From positions 62,001-126,000 of the forward strand of contig NZ_CACSKD010000004.1 in the NCBI RefSeq assembly GCF_902706285.1: 64,000 nucleotides of DNA, in the 5' to 3' direction. The notes below the pieces were generated by a model that saw only the letters and a list, made by a program, of their open reading frames with translations, searched no databases and was not told the origin of the DNA. Source of the stretch: Rhizobium sp. 18055. GTDB taxonomy: Bacteria > Pseudomonadota > Alphaproteobacteria > Rhizobiales > Rhizobiaceae. Positions within the stretch are counted from its first letter, which is position 1. Every line of letters begins with the position of its first letter. Both the position numbers and the translations under genes were made by a program. Positions 45,419-56,200 of this stretch are shown here, in pieces.

Positions 45419-46888
45419 CTACGCTTCAATCTGGCCATCCAGCGAAAGAACGACCGTAACCAGGGTGCCGTTGTCGCGTTCAATGGTGCGTATTTTGCCG
45501 CCGAAAGCGCGGATGCGCCGCTTCTGCATGAGCTTACCGAGGCGAATCCTCTTTTCTGCAGCCTGGTTCGCCACTTTCGGAGGAACACCGATGTCAGCGA
45601 TTGCAATGACCAATCGATTTTTGCGGGTTCGATATCTCAACTGCTGCTGGTTGCCAGGTGCGTGTCTGTGGCTATTCATCAGTGCTTCCTGGACAAAGCG
45701 ATAGACACAGATGTTCAGGTGTCCGCGGACGCCGTCCGCCTTGATTTCCCCGTTGACATCAACCGTGCGTCCAGTGAGATCGCCATAGCGCCGGACGGCA
45801 AGCCGGATGGTCTCGGCCACGGAAAGGTTGTCGAGCTCCGGAAGGACAAGGCCCGAAGAGATGTTTCTGATCTCATCGAGCGTAACCGTCACGAATTGCA
45901 GCAGCTTGCCTACGCTTTCGGTGGAAACGGTGACATGGTTCTCGTGGTCTTCCTCGATGGGGCTCAGGTCGCTCAAACGAAGTTTGACGAGCGTCAGAAC
46001 TTGTATGGGCCCGTCGTGCAGGTCGCTGCCGATCTGGTCCAGAATCTTTTCGTTCAACTTGCCGGCTTCAAGCCGCGCACGCTCGGCTTCAAGTCGCAAG
46101 CGCTTGTTCTGGTTCGACAGACCCAGTGCATGGCGCAGGCTCGCACGCGCTTCGGAGCGCTGTTGGTCGATGATCAGGCGCCCGCTGCGCACGATCATGT
46201 AAAGGATCGTGAGCATCGGAACGGAGACCAGCAACACGATTGCAAACGTGGCACGCCATGCGCCGCTGATCTCGGCAAGGAGATAGTCCGGACGCTCGTA
46301 GAATTCGCCGACGAGGATTGTCCTGCCGGATGCATCGCGCACCAACGGCGCATACACTTCGATGTATTCCGCCGCCTGTTCCTCGCCGGAATATTTGTGC
46401 TTCTCGACCATTGTCCGCGAGACGATGATTTCTCCGTGCAACGCGCGCGTCAGCTCGGAGAAGACGTTTTCATGGTCAATTTTCTGGCCCGACGTGGAAT
46501 AGAAGAGGCTGCCGTCCGGGTTCCATATCTTGATCTCGCGAACATGCTGTCCAAGCGGGCTATCGCCCAGGAGATCATCCAGCTTGGACTTCAATTCGGG
46601 CGAAAGCGCCTTTGCATCGATGTCCGCGTCTGAAATCAACGGCTCCACGAAGGTCTGCAGATAGGCAGCGCCGACGCCACCGGCACCCTTCATGATCGCT
46701 TTCTCGATGCTGTTGGTTGTCCACAGCCCGAGAACGAACATAAGCGCCAGCACGACCAGAGATGCAATGACGATGAACTGGATCTCAAGCCGGGACCGTC
46801 GGAATACGTTCGCCGCCCGCCCCCACGGACCGAACCGTCGGCGAGCATCCCCCTCCGATTGCGGAGTTCTCATATTCCTGGCTGCCAT
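45419..46888 (-). CDS. Sensor histidine kinase, NarX/DegS (HisKA_3) type
   Basis: A 489-residue membrane kinase. TM1 (QFIVIASLVVLALMFVLGL) and TM2 (ATFAIVLLVSVPMLTILYMIV) enclose a periplasmic domain of about 180 residues. A coiled-coil linker leads to the HisKA_3 phosphoacceptor motif GSDLHDGPIQVLTLVKL (His near residue 290). The ATPase part keeps the N-box EALMNSHRHA. The G1 region is ADIGVPP instead of DxGxG and the usual GLxGM lid is absent (RLGKLMQKRRIRAFGG), so it may be a weak or specialised kinase. It is divergent from the giant peroxidase gene, and its likely partner is the NarL-type regulator at 63466. An upstream GTG at 46903 is an alternative start. Confidence 0.88.
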   Translation of the reverse strand: MAARNMRTPQSEGDARRRFGPWGRAANVFRRSRLEIQFIVIASLVVLALMFVLGLWTTNSIEKAIMKGAGGVGAAYLQTFVEPLISDADIDAKALSPELKSKLDDLLGDSPLGQHVREIKIWNPDGSLFYSTSGQKIDHENVFSELTRALHGEIIVSRTMVEKHKYSGEEQAAEYIEVYAPLVRDASGRTILVGEFYERPDYLLAEISGAWRATFAIVLLVSVPMLTILYMIVRSGRLIIDQQRSEARASLRHALGLSNQNKRLRLEAERARLEAGKLNEKILDQIGSDLHDGPIQVLTLVKLRLSDLSPIEEDHENHVTVSTESVGKLLQFVTVTLDEIRNISSGLVLPELDNLSVAETIRLAVRRYGDLTGRTVDVNGEIKADGVRGHLNICVYRFVQEALMNSHRHAPGNQQQLRYRTRKNRLVIAIADIGVPPKVANQAAEKRIRLGKLMQKRRIRAFGGKIRTIERDNGTLVTVVLSLDGQIEA

Positions 46889-47213
46889 GCTCCCCCGAAT
46901 CACGACGCTATCGTTTTTATATTAGTATTTACAAATGTTTTGTCTGCCAACAGCAATCTCGCGTCCCGAAGACGATCCCTCCCGAAAGCTTGCAACAGCT
47001 GTTGTGCACCCGGCTACCGTAGCGACCAAAGTCTGATGGACTCTACCAACTTTCGGTCAGGATAGTCTGCACCAACGTCCCAAAGATCACACGACCTTGT
47101 TCTCTGTGTATCCCTCCACCCCAAATATATAAATGTCCGGATACGAATTATTCTTACGGCAGATAAGTATTTATCGCGCCGCAACATCACTTTTGCTTCG
47201 GAGGGAGAAGGCA
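46889..47213. promoter_or_regulatory. Divergent promoter region, kinase / giant peroxidase
   Basis: A 325-base AT-richer gap. It contains TATTAGTA (46920-46927), also found inverted before the response-regulator gene, and the dyad GATAA-GTAT-TTATC (47162-47175), 39 bases before the peroxidase start. Its core TAAGTATT also recurs before the regulator gene. Confidence 0.5.
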
Positions 47214-50200
47214 ATGGCCGCGTTTACATTGAACCTGCAGGACATGATTTTTATTCTTCGTCAGATCAAGGTCTCCGAAGCACACGCAACGGGCACGGCA
47301 CTGACAGAGATCTACGTTGATGCCGACGGCAATGTGGTGGCCGCGAATTCGCCCGGCGCCCTCCTGGCAATTCCTGACCCTCATGTTCCCGTCGGTCTGC
47401 GGACGGTTGATGGAACCTACAACAATATTGTTCCGGGCCGGGAAACCTGGGGTGCCGCCGACCAGCCGATGCCGAGATTGCTCGACGGCAGCTTCGTCAA
47501 TGACGCGGACGGAGACACTTTCGACCCCGATGGCCCTGGCCCTGCGAGCGTCACCAACACAGATTACGGTATCGCCGGAAACGTTGCCGACGCGGACCCG
47601 CGATTGATTTCCAACCTTGTCGTCGACATGAGCATGAACAATCCGGCTGCGGTTCTTGCGGCTCTGACATTCGCCGGCTCTGAGGACCCACAAGGCGATC
47701 TCGAACGACTGATGGCCGGGCGCGTGACTGAGCTGCAGGCAGCAGCGGCGCTTGTCGCGGCACAAGCTGCCGTTCTGTTGGCCGAAAGCGCGCTGGACGA
47801 CGCTGTCACGGCTTACACCCAGGCGCCCAGTTCGGTGACCATCGACGCGATACAGGATGCGGCTGCGGCGCTGAGCGCCGCTGAAGCAACGCTTGCCCAT
47901 GCGGAACTGGTGGATGCTGATCCCGCCGCAGCGTTTATCGCGCTTGCGCAGGAACTTGGCTTGACCTTGAACGAACAAGGTTCGCTGGTCATTCCCAACA
48001 TCTCGCCGGATGAAGGCCTGTCGAAGCCATTCAATGCCTGGATGACGTTCTTCGGCCAGTTCTTCGACCACGGCCTCGACCTGATCACCAAGGGCAATAA
48101 CGGCACCGTCTACATTCCGCTCCAGGCGGACGACCCGCTTTACGACAAGGGTCTCGACGGTATTGCCGGCACTTCGGACGACGGCCATACGAATTTCATG
48201 GTATTGACGCGTGCGACGCCAGATCCGGACACCGGTTCGCAAACCAATACGACGACAGCGTTCGTCGACCAGAACCAGACCTACACATCGCATCCGTCCC
48301 ATCAGGTTTTTCTGCGCGAATACAAATTCTCGCAGGACACCAATGATGCCGACAGCATTCCCGACGCACGCCCGGTTGCCACGGGAAAACTGCTCGATGG
48401 TTCGGATAACGGCCTGCCCACTTGGAAGGATATCAAGCTTCAGGCGCGCGAGTTCCTCGGGATCGAACTGACGGACCGCGACGTCGTCAATCTGCCGCTC
48501 CTGCGGACCGATCTCTACGGCGAGTTCATTCGTGGTCCGAACGGACTGCCGTTGCTGGTGCTTGGTGTTGGCGCCGACGGCGTTCCCAACACGGCCGACG
48601 ACATTGTCGTGGAAGGCAACCTCGCCAACCCGGTTAACACCTTTACGGCGACGAACGGTACACTGATCGGTGCCGTGCGCACCGGGCACGCCTTCCTTGA
48701 CGATATCGCTCACAACGCCGTACCGACCGGCGTCTATGATCCTGACGGCCCTGGCGGCCCGCTGCTCGATACGCCTATTGCTGCAGACAGCGACGATGTC
48801 GCCGGCAACGCGATTGCCATGGACTATCGCGGCCGCAAGGTTGCCTATGACGACGAACTTCTCGATGCCCACTTCATCACCGGCGATGGCCGTGGCAACG
48901 AGAATATCGGCCTTACGGCCGTCCACCATATCTTCCACTCCGAACACAATCGCCAGGTCGATACGCAGAGACTGACCATCCTGCAGAGCGGCGATATCGA
49001 CTTCATCAACGAATGGCTCGTCGGCGACATCACTGCGCTCGATCCGGCCTTCGCGTCGATGAATGCGGTGCAAAGACTGGCCTACTCGGAAACGCTCGAC
49101 TGGGACGGCGAGCGCCTGTTTCAGGCTGGCCGCTTCGCGACCGAAATGCAGTACCAGCACCTTGTCTTCGAAGAGTTCGCGCGCAAGGTACAGCCGGCGA
49201 TCGACCCCTTCGTCTTCAACAACATCACCGATATCAATCCTTCGATCTTTTCGGAGTTCGCCAACACCGTCTACCGCTTCGGGCATTCGATGCTGACGGA
49301 GAGCATGCCGAGAATTCACCTCAACGCGAACGGCAGCATAACGGCGGACGATATGGGTCTTATCACCGCATTCCTGAACCCGCTTGCGTTCAACAGCGAT
49401 GGTACCGCCTTCATCACGGCAGACCAGGCAGCGGGCGCCATCGTTCGCGGCATGACGATCGAGCGCGGCAACGAGATCGACGAATTCATAACAGGTGCCC
49501 TGCGCAACAATCTCCTTGGCCTGCCGCTCGATCTTGCATCCATCAACATTGCGCGTGGCCGCGATACCGGCATCCCCTCCTTGAATGACGCACGCACCCA
49601 GCTTTTCGGGGCGACGGGTTCAAGCTTCCTGACGCCTTATGACAGCTGGACCGACTTCGCTGCCAATCTGAAGAATCCGATCTCGGTTGTGAATTTCATC
49701 GCCGCATATGGCACGCACAGTTCGGTCACGGCACAGACGACCGTCGCCGGCAAGCGCGACGCCGCTTGGGCGCTGGTGTTCGGTGAAGCCTCGGGATCGG
49801 TTAGCGCAGTCCCCAGTGATCGGTTCAACTTCCTGAACAGCACTGGCACCTGGAGTGCGGCCAACAGCGGCCTGAATACGATCGATCTCTGGATCGGCGG
49901 CCTTGCCGAAAAGCAGATGGAATTCGGCGGTTTCCTGGGCTCCACCTTCAACGCGATCTTTGAAGCACAGCTCGAAGCGCTGCAGGACGGCGACCGGCTT
50001 TATTATCTGACCCGCACCCAGGGCCAGAATTTCCTCCACATGCTGGAGCAGAACTCGTTCGCCAAGTTGATCATGGCGAACACCGACATAGCCCAGCCTG
50101 GGCCAGACGGCGTTCGCGGCACTGCCGACGACGTGATCAGCCGCCACATCGGCGTGGACGCCTTCGCGGCCTATGACTTCATCCTGGAAGTGAACGCCGC

Positions 50201-53200
50201 CAATCAGGTGGACTACAATGGAGCGGCAGACGGCGTCGATCCCGTCGGCACGGACGCTGCGCTCGAGGCCATGGGGCTCGGCAAGCTGGTTCGCAACGAC
50301 CCCGGCACAGCTGGCCTTGATGCGAATTATCTGCGCTTCACCGGCGGCGAACATGCCCTTGTCGGCGGCACCACCGGCAATGACACGATCATCACCGACT
50401 TCGGTGATGACGGCATCTGGGGCGATGACGGCAATGACCGCATCGAATCGGGGGCCGGCGTCGATCTCGTCAACGGCGGCGGCGGCGACGACATCATCAC
50501 CGACAGCGGTGACACCGGCGACTTCATCAAGGGCGATGAGGGCAATGACGTCATCGCCAATTCCAACGGCATCGATATTCTGATGGGCGGCACCGGCAAG
50601 GACGTGATCTTCGTCGGCGTCGATGACACAGAGGTCTTTGGTGGCGAGGGAGACGATTTCATCGCCGGTGGCGATGGCGTCGATCTTCTGATGGGCAATG
50701 AAGGCGACGACTGGATCGAGGCCGGCGGCGGCTTCGACACGACGGCCGGCGACAATTCCGAGCTGTTCTTCAATTCGACGATCGTCGGCCATGACGTGAT
50801 GTTCTCCGGAAATGAAGAGCATGATTTCGATGCCGAATCCGGCGACGACATCATGGTGCAGGGCGAAAGCGTCATGCGCAATGAAGGCATGTTCGGTTTC
50901 GACTGGGCAATCTTCAAGGGCATGGCTCTGAACGGCTATGCCGACATGAACATCCCGATCTTCACCACCGAACAGGCTGACATCCTGCGCAATCGTTTCG
51001 ACAAGGTCGAAGCGCTGTCGGGCTGGGACCATGACGATACGCTGATCGGCGACAGCCGGCTCTTCGGCGACATCGCGGCCGGAGCAACGATAGGCACGAC
51101 CGAAGGCGTGTTCTTCAACGACGGCCTGGATCAGGCGGGTATCAATCGCATCCAGAATCTGGCTCAGATCGTTCAGGTCGGCGCCACCGGCTACTTCGAA
51201 AGCGGCAACATCCTGCTGGGTGGTGCGGGCAGTGACAACCTTCGCGGCAATGGCGGGGATGATATTCTCGATGGCGACCGATGGCTGAACGTTCGGATCG
51301 GGATTCATCAGAATGCCGACGGCAGCGGTCCCGAAATCGCCACTGTCGATAGCATGCGACATGTGTTCCCGGACAACTTCGCGATCACGGCGTGGCAGGG
51401 CAAGTCCCTGTTCGAGCTTCTCGTCGACAGAACCGTCGTGCCGACCCAAATGCAGATCGTCCGCGAGATCGTGACGGATGGCGCGAGCGCTGCCGACGAG
51501 GACGTTGCCTACTACAACGACGTCTTCGCCAACTACACGATTACCCGCAGCGGCACCGGCCAGGCAATGGTCACGACGATTTCGCACGTGACCGTGTCAA
51601 ACATTGTCGATCCGCTGACCGGCGGCAATCTGGTTTCCGATGGCATCGATACGTTGCGCAACGTCGAGTGGGCGCAGTTTTCTGATGGCACGCGGGTCCG
51701 GTTGACCAATTCGCCGGCGACAGGCGCGCCAACGATCACCGGAACCGATGACGATCTGACTGTTAACACGGCCGGAATCCAGGACGAAAACGGCAAGCCG
51801 ACCAATGGCTTCAGCTATCAGTGGCAAAGTTCGGCGGCACCGGGCACCGGGCCGTGGGCGAACGTGGTGGGCGCAACAGCTGCAACGATCAACAACGTTG
51901 CAGCCGGCACATTCTATCGGGTCATGGTCAGCTATACCGACAATAGCGGCTTCCCCGAAAGCGTCGTGTCCGAGATGACGGCTCGTGTCGGCACAAATGG
52001 CAATGACGGCACACTTGCCGTGCCATTCTCCGGCAGTGGCGCTCCCAACCTGCTCAATGGCCGCAACGGCAACGACGTGCTGGATGGTCTCGGCGGTAAC
52101 GATGTCATCAATGGCGGCGGCGGGATCGATACGGTCAGCTATGCGACCGCAACCGGATCAGTCACTGTCAACCTGGCAACAGGCGCTGCAAGCGGCGCCG
52201 GCGGCAACGACACGATTGCCACGGTGGAAAACGTCGTCGGCAGCAGCTTCGACGACACGATTACCGGCAACGCAAACGACAACGTGCTGTCGGGTGGCAA
52301 CGGCAATGATACCTATCGCTTCGGATCGTCTGCCGGCGACGACGACAGGATCAACGAGACGGCCGGCTCTGCCGATCGCATGACGATCGCCACCGCAGGT
52401 CTCGCTCTGGCCTCACTGGCGGTGTCCGACAGCGATACGGGGACGCAGAACGGAGACCTGGTGGTTTCCTTCGACGGCCAGCAGGTCACGGCAGTCGATC
52501 ATTTCGACAACACCAACGAAGGCATCGAACTCATCAATTTCGACGGTGGTTCCTTCGCCGGCTATCAGCTGGGTACTGGCGACTACACCATCAGCACTGC
52601 TGATCCCGCCAATACAGGCAATCCGCTTGCAAGGACGGTGTCCGTCGCGAGTGGCGACAATCTGATGGCGGGCGAAAGCGGTGCCGACAGAATGACCGGC
52701 GGTAGCGGCCGTGACCTGCTGTTCGGCAATGCCGGCAACGACATCCTCGCCGGTGGGGCCGGCGAAGACCTGATCGTTGGCGGCGACGGCAACGACACGA
52801 TCGACGGGGGAGCAGGAAACGATACGATCGTCTATGACATCGACGAAGGCGACGGCGGCAGCGATGTGATCACCGGTGGTGCGGACACCGACACACTCGC
52901 GATCATCGATGGTGGGAGTACCGACGCTGAGACCTTGAGCGTCGTCTATAACGGTACGTCGATCACCCAGATTGAAGGCGGCGGCTCGATCGCCGGCATT
53001 GAAAGGATAACGGCCAATCTGGGCGCTGGGACGGATACGCTCGCTTACACGACAACGGCCGCCGTCAACGTCGATCTCTCTGTCGGCACGGCGAGCGGGT
53101 TCACGTCGATCTCCGGCATCGAGAACGTCACTGGCGGAAGCGGCAACGACGTCTTCACGGGGAATGTCGGCAACAACGCCTTCACGGGTGGTGTTGGCAC

Positions 53201-56200
53201 TGACCGCGCCGTGTTCACCGGTTCGGCTTCCGAGCACAGCTTTGCGCTTGCCGGGGCAAACCTGGTGGTCTCCGGCGCAGGCGGCTCGGATACGCTTTCC
53301 GGCATTGAACAGCTGCAGTTCGGCGCAACGGTCTACTCAACCGCCACCGGCAACCTCGTACAGGGCACCGATGCAAGCAACGCTGGCATCACCGGTGGCG
53401 CCAATGCCGAACTTATCCTCGGCTTCGACGGCAATGACACGATCAACGGCAACGCCGGGAATGACATCATTCACGGTGGCGAGGGGACGGACACGATCAA
53501 TGCCGGTGACGGCGACGATCTGATCGTCTGGAACGTCGGCGAGGGTCGCGACATCGTCAGCGGTGGGGCAAACACGGCAGTCGGCGATACCATGGTGATC
53601 AACGGCAACGCCGCTGGCGAGACGTTCAGCGTCCTGACCCGGGCGGCCTGGGATGCAATAAACGGCAACAATGGCGCGCTGCTTGCCGCCGCGACGCAGA
53701 TCGTCATTACCCGCAACGGGGTCAATTTCAATTCGATCGTCGCAGAACTTTCCGGCATCGAGGAAATTGTCATCAATACGGGTGCCGGCAACGATACGGT
53801 CACAACGATCGGCGACTTTTCGCCGACGGGTCTCGCCGTCAATACGATCACGGTAAACGGCGACGAAGGCGACGATACGGTCGATATTTCCGGGCTGCAG
53901 TCGGCCCATCGCATTCTGTTCCGCTCCAACGGCGGCCACGATACGATCGTCGGCAACCTGCGGCCACAGGATGTGGTGGAACTGGCGCCCGGGAGCGACG
54001 TCTCCGCGTACGCCATGAGCACCAATGCCAACGGTACGAAGACGTTCTCGAACGGCACGCACTCGGTCACGTTCACCGGTGCAGTTCCTCCACAGTTCCA
54101 GAACGCCCCAACCACGCCGGGCAACGACAACGGCGTTACTGGCAACTTCGCATTCACGGCTGCCGACATGGCTGGTCTCAAGAACCTGATAAACGGTCTG
54201 CCGACCTTTCCGGGCGACGACGACACCGAAGGTTTCGGCGGCGTACGAGCCTTGTCGGGACACGGCAACAATGAAGGCAACCCTGATTTGGGTGCGGCCG
54301 ATACGCCCTTCATCCGCATCACCAACGCGCACTTTGGCGAATTCGATCCTGCAACTGGAAACAACGCCATCAATCCGATCTTCGATGGCCTGGATCCGCG
54401 TAACATCAGCAATATTCTCGGCGCCCAGGAAGCCGATCTGCCGAAGAATGCCAGCAATGCGAACATCTTCTTCATGGCATTCGGCCAGTACTTCGACCAC
54501 GGCCTCGACTTCCTGCCGAAGGGCGGCAACGGCACGGTGCAGATAGGCGCTCCGGGCAACGGCTTCCCAGGCTCCGGCAACCCTGCCGACCTGACCCGCG
54601 GTACCGTCTACGCGATCGACGAGAACGGCGTTACACAGCATATCAACAAGACATCGCCCTTCGTCGATCAGAACCAGGCCTACGGTTCACATGAGCTGGT
54701 TGGTCAGTTCCTGCGCGAAAGCGATGGCAACCAGGGTGTTGGTTCGCATCTGCTGCAGGGTGCGGCCGATCCATCCAATCCCGAATTCCGTCTCTTGCCG
54801 ACGCTGCGTGAACTGATCCAGCACCATTGGCAGGCAAACACGATCTTCCATGATCCGGCTCTGCCTGGCGGTCAGATCAGCTTCCGCGACTACTACAGCA
54901 ATTATCCGATCTCCGAGACGGCCACCGGCAGCCTCTTCGACGAGGTGACTGGCGCCTTCGATCCTGATGTCCTGAAGGGAGCAGCAGCGAATTTCATGGG
55001 CAGCGGCCATGCACTGTTGCTGGATACCAACCCGTTCGTCAGCCTGCTCGACCACTATGTCGTCGGCGACGGGCGCGGCAACGAAAACTTCGCTTTGACC
55101 GCGATGCACACCATCTGGGCCCGCAACCACAATTATCATGTGGATCTGCTGGAGCAGTCCGGCTTCCAGGGTACAGCAGAAGAGCTGTTCCAGGCGGCGA
55201 AGATTGTCAACGAGGCCGAATATCAGCGCGTCGTGTTCACCGAATTTGCCGACATGCTGATCGGTGGTATTCGCGGCGACGGCGCTCACGGTTTCGAGGA
55301 ATACAATCCCGATGCCTCTGCCTCGATCTCGCACGAGTTCGCCGCTGCCGTTTATCGGGTTGGCCACTCGTTGATCGGCCAGACGATGACGGTGCTGGGA
55401 CCTGACGGGCAGCCAAAGCAGGTCGGGCTGTTCGACGCCTTCCTCAATCCAAGCAACGACCCGGATGTATTCGCGGCCCCGTTGCCTCCGGGATATGTGC
55501 CGCAGCCTGGTTACGAGCAGCTGGGGGTCAATTCGATCCTCGGGGGCATCGTTACCCAGCAGGCGGAAGACGTGGACTTCAACATTGTTGACGCTGTCCG
55601 CAACGATCTGGTGCGCATCAATGCGGACCTGTTCTCCTTCAACGTTGCCCGTGCCTGGGATGTCGGGCTCGGTACGCTTAATCAGGTCCGCATGGATCTT
55701 GCCGCATCGCAGGACCCCTATGTCAGAGAAGCCGTCGGATTTGCCGGTGATCTGGCTGCATATGCATCCTGGGAGGACTTCCAGGCCCGTAACCATCTGT
55801 CGGACACTGTCATCAATCAGTTCCGCCAGGCCTATCCCGATCTGGTCCTTCAGCCGGGCGATATCGCCAGTTTCAAGGCGATCAATCCCGGTATCGAAGT
55901 TGCCATCCAACCTGATGGTACGGGCATCGTGAAGGGTATCGACCGTGTCGATCTCTGGGTCGGTGGTCTGGCGGAGCAGCACATCAACGACGGCATGGTG
56001 GGGCAGACCTTCTGGGTCGTTCTGCACGAGCAGTTCGATCGCCTGCAGGAGGCGGACCGGTTCTACTACCTCAACCGCGTCGACAATTTCGACTTCTACG
56101 AAGAGTTCGTCGATGGCCAGGGCTTCGCGGACATCGTTGCCCGCAACACCGGCCTGACGAACCTGTCGGAGCACATCTTCGAGACCGAACCATTGGACGA

